A stretch of DNA of 64,000 bases from Agromyces laixinhei (GCF_006337065.1 NZ_CP040872.1:186001-250000); one strand, 5' to 3'. Counted from the stretch's first letter, positions 27,691 to 37,663 are shown. Notes: generated by a model from the letters alone, not told the origin. Translations and numbers: made by a program.

Positions 27691-28794
27691 GTGAAGAGCA
27701 TCGAGCGTCGAGCCCGCGCGGAGTCACCCGGCTGGCGCGCGCGCCAGTCCGACCTCATGACGAACCGGCCCTTCCAATGGGCGTTCATCGCGACCCTCGG
27801 TGTCGTGCTCGCGTTCGGCATCGCGGCCGCGTTCGCCAGCATGTCGAACGTCGTCTTCTCGGTGCTCGCGGCGGCATTCATCACGCTCGGGCTCGACCCG
27901 CTCGTGCGGTGGTTCCAGCGCCGCGGCATGAAGCGCGGAGTGGCGATCGTCACCGTCATCATCCTGTTCATCCTCGTGATCGCCGGCATGCTCTGGCTGG
28001 TGCTGCCCCTCGTCATCACGCAGGCGGCGGCGTTCGTCAACGGCCTCCCGGCCATGTACCAGGAGATGCAGAAGCAGGACTGGTTCATCGACATGCAGAG
28101 CGGGTCGGGCGGAGTGCTCGGGGCGGTCTACTCGTGGATCGTCGACACCGTCAGCGACCCGAACTTCTGGGCGACCGTCGGCGGCGGGGCCCTGAACGTC
28201 GGCGTCGCGATCCTCGGCGGCCTCTCGAGCGCGTTCTTCATCTTCATCCTCACGATCTACTTCACGGCCACCCTCGACACCTCGAAGCGGGCGATCTACA
28301 CGCTCATCTCCGCCTCGCACCGCGAGCGCGTCGTCGGCTACGCCGAACGCATCATGCAGAACGTCGGCCGCTACCTCAGCGGCATGGTCGTACTCGCATT
28401 CTTCAACGCCCTGTACAGCTTCATCCTGCTGACGCTCGTGGGGGTGCCGTTCGCACTCGTGATCTCGGTCGCGGCGTTCTTCATCACGCTCATCCCCCTG
28501 ATCGGTACCGTGCTGACCACCGCGGTGATGACGGTGCTCACGCTGTTCGTCTCGCCCGTTTCGGCGCTCATCGTGCTCATCGCGATGCTCATCTACATGC
28601 AGGTCGAGGCATACATCCTCACCCCCAAGGTGATGAGCAAGGCCGTGCAGGTGCCCGGCTCGATCGTGCTCATCGCCGCCCTCGCGGGCGGCACGCTCGG
28701 CGGGCTGCCGGGAGCGCTCGTCGCGATCCCGGTCGCCGCCGGCATCCTCCTCCTCATCAAAGAGGTCGTCGTGCCGAAGAAGGCCCGCTCCTAG
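27691..28794 (+). CDS. AI-2E family transporter
   Basis: A 367-residue polytopic membrane protein of the AI-2E/PerM family with about eight helices and the family segments FITLGLDPLVRWFQRRGM, LSGMVVLAFFNALYSFILL and YMQVEAYILTPKVMSKAVQV. The family includes sodium/proton antiporters and the autoinducer-2 exporter TqsA; transport of AI-2 should not be assumed. GTG 27691 starts the protein. It is 9 bp behind the SRPBCC gene and converges with the thioesterase gene, with 3 bp between stops. Confidence 0.92.
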   Translation: MKSIERRARAESPGWRARQSDLMTNRPFQWAFIATLGVVLAFGIAAAFASMSNVVFSVLAAAFITLGLDPLVRWFQRRGMKRGVAIVTVIILFILVIAGMLWLVLPLVITQAAAFVNGLPAMYQEMQKQDWFIDMQSGSGGVLGAVYSWIVDTVSDPNFWATVGGGALNVGVAILGGLSSAFFIFILTIYFTATLDTSKRAIYTLISASHRERVVGYAERIMQNVGRYLSGMVVLAFFNALYSFILLTLVGVPFALVISVAAFFITLIPLIGTVLTTAVMTVLTLFVSPVSALIVLIAMLIYMQVEAYILTPKVMSKAVQVPGSIVLIAALAGGTLGGLPGALVAIPVAAGILLLIKEVVVPKKARS

Positions 28795-28797
28795 CGG

Positions 28798-29361
28798 TCA
28801 GTTCCAGATCGACGGTGCCGCAGCGCGCGTCGCGGGCAGCGCGACATCCGTGCCCCATCGTGCCATCCAGTCGGGGATCTCGTCGGCGTCCGAGACGCCG
28901 AGCGCCTCGACGATCTCGGCCATCGGCACCGTGCCCCCGGCCTTCCTGAGAAACCGGGCGCGGATGAATCCCACGGCGTAGATCTCGGGTTCGCCGCCTG
29001 CACCGGGCCGCACGTACCGCTGCTCCATGTAGACCGCCTTGTCGTCGTGGCCGACGAGCCGCGACTCGATCGTGAAGCGCTGCCAGGGCTGCAGGGACTT
29101 CCGGAACGTGATCGTCTCGCTCGCGACGACGGGGTACCAGCCCTTCTCGCGCATCATCGCCCAGACCCCATTGCGCACGAGCATGTCGAAGCGCGCGACA
29201 TCCATGATCGAGAAGTAGACGCCGTTGTTCATGTGCCGATTGATGTCGAGATCGGTCGGCAGCGTGACGAACCGCGTTCGGGCCACGTCCCAGTGCCCGA
29301 GGTCGGGCTTTCGACGCGACAGGAACAGCACGTGGAGCAGTGTGCGGAAGAGCATGTGCAT
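28798..29361 (-). CDS. Hotdog-fold acyl-CoA thioesterase
   Basis: A 187-residue 4HBT_2-type thioesterase. The family segment DLDINRHMNNGVYFSIMDVA begins around residue 37, followed by RFTIESRLVGHDDKAVYMEQ. Members hydrolyse acyl-CoA esters in the cytoplasm. Its stop is 3 bp from that of the convergent AI-2E gene. ATG 29361 or 29355 could start translation. Confidence 0.87.
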   Translation of the reverse strand: MHMLFRTLLHVLFLSRRKPDLGHWDVARTRFVTLPTDLDINRHMNNGVYFSIMDVARFDMLVRNGVWAMMREKGWYPVVASETITFRKSLQPWQRFTIESRLVGHDDKAVYMEQRYVRPGAGGEPEIYAVGFIRARFLRKAGGTVPMAEIVEALGVSDADEIPDWMARWGTDVALPATRAAAPSIWN

Positions 29362-29465
29362 AGTCCACGACTGTACGGCGGAATCGTCGTCGATCCTCCA
29401 TCACTTGGCGAGTGGCCACAGACGGGCTCCGGATGCCGCGGCGCCCGGTTGTACGGAGCGCACCG

Positions 29466-31451
29466 CTACGGCAGGACCCTCGGGGTTCCGGCGCTCGATC
29501 TCACCAGGGTCGGCGAACCGTCATTCGCGGCGTAGCCCGCGAGCGACGACGTGACCTCGACCCGGATGACCCTGTTCAGGTCTGCAGGGGTGAGGGTGTA
29601 GCTCGGCCCCGTCGCGTCGGGAATGGGTGAACCGGCACGGAGCCAGCGGTACCCGATCTGCACGCCCGCCGGCCCCCACGTGCCGATGTCGGCGGTCAGT
29701 TCCTGCCCGACCTGCGCAGTGCCGACGATCACCGGCTTGGTTCCCGTGAGCCGGCCCGGCACGACGACCGCAGCCGCCGCGACCGAGCGAACCTGGCTGG
29801 CGTAGCCGGCCTTCGAGCCCGTGATCTCGACCGAGAGCAGGGCGCCCAGGTCGGCCGGGACCGGCGTGTACCCGGCCGACGTTGCACCGTCGATCGGTGC
29901 GCCGTCGCGCAGCCACTGGTAGGCGAAGTCGACCGGCACAGGGCGCCAGGTGGTCGGGTTCGCCGTGAGCGCGGTGCCGACCCTCGGGGCGTTTCCGCCG
30001 GTGATTCTCGGGGTGCCGGGCGTGAGCACGCCCTCGGTCACCGGGCCGAGTTCGGCGCTCACCCGCACCGTCGTCGCGTACCCCGCCTTCGAGCCGACGA
30101 CCTGCACGGCGATGTTCGCACCGACGTCGTCGGCCGTCAGCGTGTAGGCGTTGGCGGTGGCGCCGTCGATCGGCACGCCGCCCCGCAACCACTGGCGATC
30201 CTTCACGACGGCGCCGGGCCCCCACGTGCCGACGGTCGCGGTGAGGCGTTGCCCGACCTCTGCCGCGCCCGTGATGGTCGGATCGGGCGCCGGGTTCAGG
30301 GGCACGAGCGTCGACGGCCCGACCGCAACGGTCGGGAGCGTGGCGTCGTGCTGCGGGTACCAGCCGTAGATGCCGTACCAGTCGAATTCGGCGCTGAGCT
30401 GCTTGCCTTCGAGCGTCGGCCCGATCACGAGGCCGGCCCCATGCGTACCGGGGATCGGCTCGCCGTCGGCGAACCAGTCGACGGTGCCGAACTGCAGGTC
30501 GTTCTCGATCAGCCAGGCGTCGAGCACCGGGTCGTCCCAGGAATTCGGCAGCTGCGGAACGAGCCGCACGGTCTCGTCGACGGCGAGCGTTCCCTCGATC
30601 ACCGCGAGCGTGCCGGGCTCGTCGGCCGCGGGCGGTTCGGCGAGATTGCCGGTGATGCCGACCCAGTGGCCCCCGCCCGCCGGAACGGTCACGGTCTTCG
30701 CGAACGCCCGGTCCTCCTGCATCGGCCACCACTGCGAGACCGTCTCCTCGAACGGTTCGCCCACCTCGGGCGTCACCGTTCGCGTTCCCGTGAGCCTGAC
30801 CTGGTAGTCGCCGGGTGCGAGGTCGCCGAGAAGCATCACCCGGTGCTCAGCGGTCGCGGCGGCCGAGGCGATGGGAGCCGCCCCGCCGACCGGGAAGACC
30901 TCCATCATGCCGTCTTCATCGAAGTCGAGGATGTCGCCCTCGTGGTCGAACACCGCGCCGAGCAACGAGTTCGGTTGCGGATGCACCGCGACGAGGCCCT
31001 GCCCGAGGCTCGAGTCGCCGGCCGCGTCGAAGTGAACGGTCGTCGCATCCGTGAAGCCGGCCGCCGTGCGGAAGCCGGAGTGCATGAACTCCTCGAGCAT
31101 CAGGTCATCGCTCGTCAGGCGGTCGACGAGCCATCCGGATGCCCCTCCGTCGACGATCGCCCGCACCTTGTAGTCGCCCTCGGGAAGGTCGACCGGGAAC
31201 CCGGGATCGAAGGGGTCGGCGGTCGCCATCACCCCCGCGTCGATCGTCTGCATGGGCGCCGCGTCGTCGCTTGCATCGTAGATCTCGATCGAAACCTGAT
31301 GCTCGGCATCGGTGAACAGCTCCTGATCGCCGACGACGACCGCGACACGAAGGTCGGAGGCGGGATCAGCGACCGCCGGTGTCACGCCGACCGCGAGGGT
31401 GAGAGCACCGACGGATGCCGCTGCGACGAGGAGACGGATGGAGCGCGACAT
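29466..31451 (-). CDS. Secreted protein with three Ig-like repeats
   Basis: A 661-residue exported protein. A signal peptide (about 1-28) ends in TPAVA. The N-terminal about 370 residues resemble no family I recognise. The C-terminal part has three repeats of about 90 residues, each built as TITG or PVIVG, VGQ.LTA..GTW.P, QWLRGGVPIDGATANAYTL-type core, then GSKAGYA. This repeat is common in surface proteins of Microbacteriaceae and relatives and probably forms Ig-like beta sandwiches. No LPxTG anchor is visible. GGAGG five bases before ATG 31451 supports the start. Single gene. Confidence 0.85.
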   Translation of the reverse strand: MSRSIRLLVAAASVGALTLAVGVTPAVADPASDLRVAVVVGDQELFTDAEHQVSIEIYDASDDAAPMQTIDAGVMATADPFDPGFPVDLPEGDYKVRAIVDGGASGWLVDRLTSDDLMLEEFMHSGFRTAAGFTDATTVHFDAAGDSSLGQGLVAVHPQPNSLLGAVFDHEGDILDFDEDGMMEVFPVGGAAPIASAAATAEHRVMLLGDLAPGDYQVRLTGTRTVTPEVGEPFEETVSQWWPMQEDRAFAKTVTVPAGGGHWVGITGNLAEPPAADEPGTLAVIEGTLAVDETVRLVPQLPNSWDDPVLDAWLIENDLQFGTVDWFADGEPIPGTHGAGLVIGPTLEGKQLSAEFDWYGIYGWYPQHDATLPTVAVGPSTLVPLNPAPDPTITGAAEVGQRLTATVGTWGPGAVVKDRQWLRGGVPIDGATANAYTLTADDVGANIAVQVVGSKAGYATTVRVSAELGPVTEGVLTPGTPRITGGNAPRVGTALTANPTTWRPVPVDFAYQWLRDGAPIDGATSAGYTPVPADLGALLSVEITGSKAGYASQVRSVAAAAVVVPGRLTGTKPVIVGTAQVGQELTADIGTWGPAGVQIGYRWLRAGSPIPDATGPSYTLTPADLNRVIRVEVTSSLAGYAANDGSPTLVRSSAGTPRVLP

Positions 31452-31596
31452 GGCGACCTCCGATGAGGTCTCGGCCAAGCGTCGGGTCCGCGTAGGCCGC
31501 TACCGAGAGAATACCTCGCGATCATCGCCCGCGAGGCCCCCCGGACTGGGGTCAAACGCTGCGTGGGCGCTGCCGCGCGGGCGCTGCCGTGCCGGT

Positions 31597-32745
31597 TCAG
31601 CCCTTCGCCGGCACGTGCCGTTCGTCGACGCCGTTGTAGACCGACAACGGGCGGATGAGTGCGTTCGACGCCGCCTGCTCCATGATGTGCGCGGTCCAGC
31701 CCGTGATGCGGCTGGCCACGAAGAGCGGGGTGAAGGTGAGGGTGTCGAAGCCCATCAGGTGATAGGTCGGGCCGGCCGGGTAGTCGAGGTTCGGCTTGAT
31801 GCCCTTGCGATCGGCCATCGCCGCCTCGAGCCCGGTGTAGAGCTCGAGCAGCTCGGGTCGCTCGGAGTACTCGACCATGCGCTCCAGCGCGTCGCGCATC
31901 GTCGGCACCCGGGAGTCGCCGTTCTTGTAGACGCGGTGCCCGAAGCCCATGATCTTGCGCTTCTCGGCGAGCGCGGTGTCGAGCCAGGCAGCGGCGCGCT
32001 CGGCGCTGCCCGGGCCCGTGCCGATCTCCTCGAAGGTGTGCATGACGGCCTCGTTCGCACCGCCGTGCAGCGAGCCCTTGAGCGCACCGATCGCACCGGT
32101 GACCGCCGAGTAGAGGTCGGCGAGGGTGCTCGTGATCACTCTGGCGGTGAAGGTCGACGCATTGAACGAGTGCTCGGCGTAGAGGATCATCGACACGTCG
32201 AAAGCGCTCACCACCGGCAGCTCGGGCAGCTCGCCGAACGTCTGCCAGAGGAAGTTCGCCGAGAACCCCAGGTCTTCTCGCGGCTCGACGAACTCGAGCT
32301 CGTGGCGACGGCGCTGGTCGTAGGAGACGATCGAGGGCAGCTTCGCGAGCAGGCGGATCGACTTGTCGAGGTTCGCCTCGACGCTGTCGTCGGGGGTCGT
32401 CGGGTCGCTCGCGCCGATGACCGAGACGGCGGTGCGCACGACGTCCATCGGGTGCGCGGTGAGCGGCAGCTCGTCGATGATGCGCTTCACCTCGTGGTCG
32501 AGGCCGCGCAGTGATCGTTCGCGTTCCTCGAATGCCGCCAGCTGCGTGTCATCCGGCAGCTCGCCGTGCCAGAGCAGGTACGCGACCTCTTCGAACGTCG
32601 CGGAGGCGGCGAGTTCCTGCACCGGGTAACCGCGGTAGAGCAGCGAGTTCGACTCGGGATTGACCTTCGAGATGGCGGTGTAGTCGACCGGCACCCCGGC
32701 CAGACCCTTGTAGATGGCCGGGGCTGCGCCCTGCTGCTCGCTCAT
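31597..32745 (-). CDS. prpC: 2-methylcitrate synthase / citrate synthase
   Basis: A 382-residue citrate-synthase-fold enzyme that condenses propionyl-CoA with oxaloacetate to 2-methylcitrate and often also makes citrate. Catalytic segments are present: EHSFNASTF, GSLHGGANEAV and MGFGHRVYKNGD. Length matches PrpC. GGGAG four bases before ATG 32745 decides the start. It is last in the GntR-prpD-prpB-prpC cluster, 70 bp after prpB. Confidence 0.95.
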   Translation of the reverse strand: MSEQQGAAPAIYKGLAGVPVDYTAISKVNPESNSLLYRGYPVQELAASATFEEVAYLLWHGELPDDTQLAAFEERERSLRGLDHEVKRIIDELPLTAHPMDVVRTAVSVIGASDPTTPDDSVEANLDKSIRLLAKLPSIVSYDQRRRHELEFVEPREDLGFSANFLWQTFGELPELPVVSAFDVSMILYAEHSFNASTFTARVITSTLADLYSAVTGAIGALKGSLHGGANEAVMHTFEEIGTGPGSAERAAAWLDTALAEKRKIMGFGHRVYKNGDSRVPTMRDALERMVEYSERPELLELYTGLEAAMADRKGIKPNLDYPAGPTYHLMGFDTLTFTPLFVASRITGWTAHIMEQAASNALIRPLSVYNGVDERHVPAKG

Positions 32746-32815
32746 CGTGCTCCCTCGCGGCTCGGTGCGGGCGCAGCAGCGCGACCGCTCCCCCAGCCTA
32801 GAGGGCGATACGGGG

Positions 32816-33715
32816 TCAGCGGGTGACGGCGAAGTTGAAGATATCCGTATCGAAGTGGTTGTAGCCCTCGTAATCGATGAGGTCGTAGAGATCGGCGCGG
32901 TGCTGCATCTCGTCGAGCCTGCCGGTGAGCGCACCGGCATCCGCCAGCTCATCGAGACCGCGCACGGCCGCACCCATCGCGAGACGCAGTAGCGACACCG
33001 GCCAGATGACGATGTTCATGCCGACGTCCGCGAGCTGGCTCACGGTGAAGAGCTCGCTCTTGCCGAACTCCGTCATGTTCGCGAGCAGGGGCACGTCGAC
33101 GGCGGCACGCACGGCTTCGAACTCGGCGAGCGAACGCATCGCCTCGGGGAAGATCGCGTCGGCGCCCGCATCGACGAGCGCCTTCGCGCGATCGACCGCG
33201 GCCGCGAGCCCGTCGACCGCGGCGATGTCGGTGCGAGCCATGACGAGGAAGTTCGGGTCTCGGCGCGCGTCGACGGCGGCACGGATGCGCTGCAGCGCCG
33301 TCGACTCGTCGACGACCTGCTTGCCGTCGAGGTGCCCGCAGCGCTTCGGGTTGATCTGGTCTTCGATGTGGAGGCCGGCGAGTCCCGCATCCTCCATCTC
33401 CTGCACGGTGCGTGCGACGTTCATCGGCTCGCCGAACCCGGTGTCGGCGTCGATGATCGCCGGCAGCTCGGTCATGCGGGTGATCTGCCGACCGCGACCC
33501 GCGACCTCGGTGAGGGTCGTCAGGCCGATGTCGGGCAGGCCGAGGTCGGCCGAGAGCACGGCGCCCGAGATGTAGACGCCCTCGAAGCCCTTCTGCTCGA
33601 TGAGCCTCGCCGAGAGCGGGTTGAACGCGCCCGGGAAGCGCATGATCTCGCCGCTCGCGAGCCGCTCCCGGAAGAGCCGGCGCTTCTCGGCGGGAGTCGT
33701 CGTCGCGTAGAGCAT
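32816..33715 (-). CDS. prpB: Methylisocitrate lyase
   Basis: A 299-residue TIM-barrel lyase cleaving 2-methylisocitrate to pyruvate and succinate. It has the ADTGFGEP metal site, HIEDQINPKRCGHLDGK with the catalytic KRCGH loop, and VMARTDIAAVDG. Its ATG overlaps the prpD stop (TGATG), coupling their translation. Confidence 0.95.
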   Translation of the reverse strand: MLYATTTPAEKRRLFRERLASGEIMRFPGAFNPLSARLIEQKGFEGVYISGAVLSADLGLPDIGLTTLTEVAGRGRQITRMTELPAIIDADTGFGEPMNVARTVQEMEDAGLAGLHIEDQINPKRCGHLDGKQVVDESTALQRIRAAVDARRDPNFLVMARTDIAAVDGLAAAVDRAKALVDAGADAIFPEAMRSLAEFEAVRAAVDVPLLANMTEFGKSELFTVSQLADVGMNIVIWPVSLLRLAMGAAVRGLDELADAGALTGRLDEMQHRADLYDLIDYEGYNHFDTDIFNFAVTR

Positions 33716-35253
33716 CAGAACAGCCCCTCGGGCACCTCGACGCCGACGAGCGCGCCGGGCGCCACGGTGAACGTGAGGCCGCCGAGTTCGTCGGGGTCGA
33801 GTTCTGGCAGACGCTGCGCGACGTCGAGGAAGCGCTCGATCTCGTCTGGCGTCAGCGCCCATTCGGCGAGCGTGCGGAACTTCTGCACGTACTGCTCGCG
33901 GGCGAACGGGCGGGCGCCGAGCGGATGCGCGTCGGCCACGGCGATCTCGTCGACGATCTCGCCGCCGTCGGCCAGCTTGATCACCACGCGACCGCCGAAC
34001 GCCTTCTCGGCGATGTCGTTCGAATGGTAGCGGCGCGTCCACTCCTCGTCTTCGACGGTCGACACCTTCTTCCACAGCTCGACGGTGTCGGGGCGGTGGG
34101 CGCGCTCGGGCGAGTACGACTCGGCGTGATCCCACGCGCCGTCCTGCAGGGCGACGGTGAAGATGTACGGGATCGAATGGTCGAGGGTCTCGCGCGAGGC
34201 ATCCGGATCGTGCTTCTGCGGGTCGTTCGCCCCCGAGCCGATCACGTAGTGCGTGTGGTGCGAGGTGTGCAGGGTGATCGACTCGATGCGCCCCGGGTCG
34301 TCGAGGATCAGCGGGTACTCCGCGTGAAGCCTGCGGGCGAGGTCGATCCACGCCTGGGCCTGGTACTCGGCCGAGTGCTCCTTCGTGTACGAGTCGAGGA
34401 TGGCGCGCTTGGCCTCCCCCACCTCGGGCAGCGGCACCTCGTACGAGGCATCCGGGCCGTCGAGGAGCCACGCGATGACGCCGTCTTCACCCTCGTAGAT
34501 CGGCACGGGGCTCGTCTGGCCGCGCATCGCACGGTCGACCGCCTCGACCGCCATCTTGCCGGCGAACGCCGGGGCGTGCGCCTTCCACGTCGAGATCTCG
34601 CCCTTGCGGGACTGCCGGGTCGCGGTCGTCGTGTGCAGCGCCTGGCCGATGGCCTGGAAGATCGTCTCCTGGTCGAGGCCGAGCAGGGTGCCGATGCCGG
34701 CCGCGGCCGACGGGCCGAGGTGGGCGACGTGGTCGATCTTGTGCTTGTGGAGCGAGATCGCCTTCACGAGGTCGATCTGGATCTCGTAGCCGGTCGCGAG
34801 GCCGCGCACGACGTCGCGCCCGGTGAGCCCGCGGTTCGCCGCGAGGTGCTGGGCGACGGCGACGATCGGCGGGATGTTGTCGCCCGGGTGCGAGTACTCG
34901 GCCGCGAGGAAGGTGTCGTGGAAGTCGAGTTCGCGCACCGCCACGCCGTTGGCCCACGCGGCCCACTCGGGGCTCGTGCGGCGCGCGGCATCTGCACCGA
35001 AGACGGTGGAGCCGTCGCCGCCGATCGAGACCGGGTGGGCGAGTGCCTGGCTGCGCGCCGAGACGACCGGCCCGCGAGCGATCGAGGCCGCCGCGACGGC
35101 CGCGTTGTCGATGACGCGGTTGACCACCATGTCGACGACGTCGTCGTCGAGCTCGACCGGGTCGGTCGCGACGCTCGCGAGTTTCCAGGCGAGCTGCCCC
35201 TCACGGGCGAGATTCTCGTCGCTGCGGTGGGTGCGCAGGTGGTGGAGGTGCAT
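33715..35253 (-). CDS. prpD: 2-methylcitrate dehydratase
   Basis: A 512-residue MmgE/PrpD-family enzyme forming 2-methylaconitate or 2-methylisocitrate in the propionate pathway. Family segments include [39 protein letters not shown] and [26 protein letters not shown] eight bases before ATG 35253 makes this the better start than ATG 35280, which has no ribosome site. First enzyme gene after the GntR regulator. Confidence 0.95.
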   Translation of the reverse strand: MHLHHLRTHRSDENLAREGQLAWKLASVATDPVELDDDVVDMVVNRVIDNAAVAAASIARGPVVSARSQALAHPVSIGGDGSTVFGADAARRTSPEWAAWANGVAVRELDFHDTFLAAEYSHPGDNIPPIVAVAQHLAANRGLTGRDVVRGLATGYEIQIDLVKAISLHKHKIDHVAHLGPSAAAGIGTLLGLDQETIFQAIGQALHTTTATRQSRKGEISTWKAHAPAFAGKMAVEAVDRAMRGQTSPVPIYEGEDGVIAWLLDGPDASYEVPLPEVGEAKRAILDSYTKEHSAEYQAQAWIDLARRLHAEYPLILDDPGRIESITLHTSHHTHYVIGSGANDPQKHDPDASRETLDHSIPYIFTVALQDGAWDHAESYSPERAHRPDTVELWKKVSTVEDEEWTRRYHSNDIAEKAFGGRVVIKLADGGEIVDEIAVADAHPLGARPFAREQYVQKFRTLAEWALTPDEIERFLDVAQRLPELDPDELGGLTFTVAPGALVGVEVPEGLF

Positions 35254-35283
35254 GGGGTGAACCTTTCTGAACTGTTCCATCGG

Positions 35284-35949
35284 TCAGGCTACGCGGTGCC
35301 CGCCCGGCTGACGAGCCTCGATCGAGGCGAGTGCGTGACGAAGACTCATGTGCAGGTGCACGTGGGTGGCGTGGGCGGCGAGCGACGCGTCGCCGGCGAT
35401 GATCGCCTCGACGATCAAGAGGTGCTCGGATGCCGCGGCGCGGAGCCGCTCGGGATTGTGACGGGCCAGGCGCCGAACCCGGGCCGAGTGCAGTCGGGCG
35501 CTTCGGAGCGCCGCCACGAGCATCGGGTTCGCCGTCGCCGTGTCGATCTCCTGGTCGAGTGCATCGACGGCGTCGTAGTACGAGCGCAGGCCCGCTTCGC
35601 CGTCGTCGAGCAGGGTCGGCGCTGCGGCGAGGCGATCGTGGAGCTCGGCGAACCGTGCGGGGTCGCGCCGCGTCGCCGCGAGCCGGGCCGCCTGCTCTTC
35701 GAGCGCCTCGCGAAGTTCGTAGAGCGCCGAGATGCTCGCCGGTGAGAGTTCACTGACCTGCAGCAGCCGCGCGGACGCGGCCGTCGCCAGACCGTCGGCC
35801 TCGAGCCGGGCGAGCGCTTCGCGCACCGGGGTGCGCGAGACGCCGAGCCGGTTCGCCTGTTCGACCTCGGCGAGCACGGCGCCTGGAGCGAGCACGCCGT
35901 CGAGGATCTCCTCGCGCAGCGCGTGGTACGCGCGTTCGCTTGCTCGCAT
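35284..35949 (-). CDS. GntR-family regulator (FCD type) of the methylcitrate operon
   Basis: A 221-residue FadR/FCD-type GntR regulator: a winged helix at 7-70 (AYHALREEILDGVLAPGAVL, RLGVSRTPVREALARLEADG) and an all-helical effector domain. It lies directly upstream of prpD on the same strand, so it very likely controls propionate catabolism; the effector is probably a methylcitrate-cycle metabolite (inference). GAGG five bases before ATG 35949 supports the start. The promoter and TGTATACA palindrome just upstream suggest autoregulation. Confidence 0.93.
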   Translation of the reverse strand: MRASERAYHALREEILDGVLAPGAVLAEVEQANRLGVSRTPVREALARLEADGLATAASARLLQVSELSPASISALYELREALEEQAARLAATRRDPARFAELHDRLAAAPTLLDDGEAGLRSYYDAVDALDQEIDTATANPMLVAALRSARLHSARVRRLARHNPERLRAAASEHLLIVEAIIAGDASLAAHATHVHLHMSLRHALASIEARQPGGHRVA

Positions 35950-35968
35950 GATCACCTCGCCTCGCTTA

Positions 35969-35997
35969 TGTATACACTATCACCGTACGGTTCACAA
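35969..35997 (-). promoter_or_regulatory. Promoter with two palindromes before the prp-linked GntR gene
   Basis: Reading the minus strand, TTGTGA (35997-35992) and TATACA (35974-35969) are 17 bp apart. The perfect palindrome TGTATACA (35969-35976) covers the -10 box, and a second perfect palindrome, ACCGTACGGT (35982-35991), fills the spacer. TGTATACA is a plausible FadR-type GntR operator. Confidence 0.65.
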
Positions 35998-36020
35998 TCT
36001 GTGTCGTCGAGGGCTGTGGG

Positions 36021-36028
36021 TGTATACA
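36021..36028. promoter_or_regulatory. Second TGTATACA palindrome
   Basis: An exact copy of TGTATACA lies 52 bp from the one at 35969-35976, just past the 3' end of the hydrolase-like gene. Two operator copies at about five helical turns could let a GntR dimer pair loop the DNA. Confidence 0.5.
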
Positions 36029-36032
36029 AACG

Positions 36033-37121
36033 TCAACTTGGCCAGACCGGCTCATCCACCGGGGTGCCCAGCACTCGCGCGGCGAGCCCGGCCTCGACCT
36101 CGTCCAGCGTCGCCGGGTTCCAGCGGGGGTTGCGGTCTTTGTCGATGACCTGGGCACGGATGCCCTCGCGCAGGTCGTGCTGCTCGATGAACCACGAGAC
36201 GAGCCGGAACTCCTGCTCGAGGGCGTCTTCGAGGCTGCGCAGCGTACGAGCGCGACGCACGGACTCGAGCGTCATGGTGAGGGCCGTCGGCGAAAGAGTC
36301 TCGAGCTCGTCGGCGGCGGCGGCTGCGTGGGCGATGGCGCCCGGGTCGAACGGATGCAGCGGGAACGGGCTCGACGACGGATCGCGGAGGCGGCCGATGA
36401 TCTCGCCGACGGTAGGGGCGGAGTAGCAGGCGTCGACCCAGTCGCGGGCGAGCGCGAGCGACGACGGACCGGGCGTCTCGTCGAAGAGCATGACGATCTC
36501 AGCCGGGGTGCCGGGGTCCGCGCGCTCGGCGAGCGCCTGCATGAGGTGCGGCAGGCGATCGGAGGGCACGAAGAAGTCGGCGAATCCCGCGTGCATCGCG
36601 TCGGCGGCGTCCATCGTGCGCGCGTTCAGGGCGAGGTGCACGCCGAGCTCGCCGGGCGCCGTGGCGAGCAGCCAGCTCCCGCCGACATCCGGAGTGAACC
36701 CGATGCGGGTCTCCGGCATCGCGACGCGCGATCGCTCCGTGACGACCCTGATCGAGGCGTGGCCCGCGAGCCCGATGCCGCCGCCCATCGTGATGCCGTC
36801 CATGATCGCGACGACCGGCTTCGGGTAGCGCGCGATCATCGCGTCGAGTCGGTACTCCGCACGGAAGAACCGCCGCGCCTCCGCGTGGTCGTCGGCGGCA
36901 GCGTACCCGTAGAGCTCGCGGACGTCGCCGCCCGCACAGAACCCGCGGTTGCCGGCACCGTCGAGCACGACGAGACCGACCTCGGAGTCGCTCCGCCAGA
37001 GTTCGAAGATGGCGGTGAGCTCACGGATCATCTCGTAGCTCAGCGCATTCAGCGCCTGCGGACGGTCGAGCGTGACGTGGCCGACGCCGTCGGCGACGCT
37101 CGCAGAGATGTGCTCGCTCAC
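36033..37121 (-). CDS. Enoyl-CoA hydratase/isomerase family, 3-hydroxyisobutyryl-CoA hydrolase-like
   Basis: A protein of about 362 residues with a crotonase fold and the longer C-terminus of the 3-hydroxyisobutyryl-CoA hydrolase branch (ECH_2), which acts in valine degradation and yields propionate precursors. Motifs: LDRPQALNALS, GNRGFCAGGDVRELY, MDGITMGGGIGLAGHA and PETRIGFTPDVGGSWLL. GTG 37121 begins close to the conserved core; GTG 37163 and others are also possible because no clear ribosome site is seen. Its position upstream of the prp genes links branched-chain amino acid and propionate breakdown. Confidence 0.85.
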   Translation of the reverse strand: MSEHISASVADGVGHVTLDRPQALNALSYEMIRELTAIFELWRSDSEVGLVVLDGAGNRGFCAGGDVRELYGYAAADDHAEARRFFRAEYRLDAMIARYPKPVVAIMDGITMGGGIGLAGHASIRVVTERSRVAMPETRIGFTPDVGGSWLLATAPGELGVHLALNARTMDAADAMHAGFADFFVPSDRLPHLMQALAERADPGTPAEIVMLFDETPGPSSLALARDWVDACYSAPTVGEIIGRLRDPSSSPFPLHPFDPGAIAHAAAAADELETLSPTALTMTLESVRRARTLRSLEDALEQEFRLVSWFIEQHDLREGIRAQVIDKDRNPRWNPATLDEVEAGLAARVLGTPVDEPVWPS

Positions 37122-37225
37122 GTCTGCCACCGTAGCCGCATCCGGTGCGAACACCGTGGTCACCGCCGTGACCCGCCTGTGGAGAGCCGCATCGCCGCCC
37201 GCTTCCCGCTCGATACGCTGCCGCG

Positions 37226-37642
37226 ATGATGCATCCGTTCGAGATCGTCGCCGAGCCCGTCCGGCGGAGGATCATCGAGGTGCTCGCCGTCGGCGAGCAT
37301 TCGGTGGGAGTCCTCAACGACGTCATCGCAATGGAGTTCTCCATCTCGCGATCGGCCGTCTCGCATCATCTGCGGATCCTCCGAGACGAAGGCGTCGTCG
37401 ACGTGGCGCCCGATCAGGGGTTGCCGCAATCGAGGCTCTACGTGGTGAGGGTCGAGTACCTCGAACGTCTCGATGCGGCTGTCGGCGAGCTCTTCGGGCT
37501 GTGGGAACAGCGCTACGGCACGGGGGTTCGGCGAGCGCCGCAGTTCCCGGCGCACCCCACTCCGGCGGTGCGGCAGCCACACGCGCATCGCGCCGGCCGA
37601 CGGGGGCAGCGAGGGCGCCGTCCGGGCTGGTTCGGCGACTGA
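37226..37642 (+). CDS. ArsR-family winged-helix regulator
   Basis: A 138-residue ArsR/SmtB-type regulator (FEIVAEPVRRRIIEVLAVGE, then ISRSAVSHHLRILRDEGVVD and a wing region). No cysteine metal site is visible, so a metal sensor role is unlikely. The last 35 residues are rich in Arg, His, Pro and Gly and look unstructured. Divergent from the hydrolase-like gene, and followed immediately by the tandem repeat block. Target unknown. Confidence 0.88.
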   Translation: MMHPFEIVAEPVRRRIIEVLAVGEHSVGVLNDVIAMEFSISRSAVSHHLRILRDEGVVDVAPDQGLPQSRLYVVRVEYLERLDAAVGELFGLWEQRYGTGVRRAPQFPAHPTPAVRQPHAHRAGRRGQRGRRPGWFGD

Positions 37643-37663
37643 CCGGGCACAACTGGCGACTCG

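Noticed and set aside
27691..28794. Quorum-sensing (autoinducer-2) export
   Set aside because: The family name is broad; no luxS or other AI-2 gene is present, so the role cannot be taken from the name.
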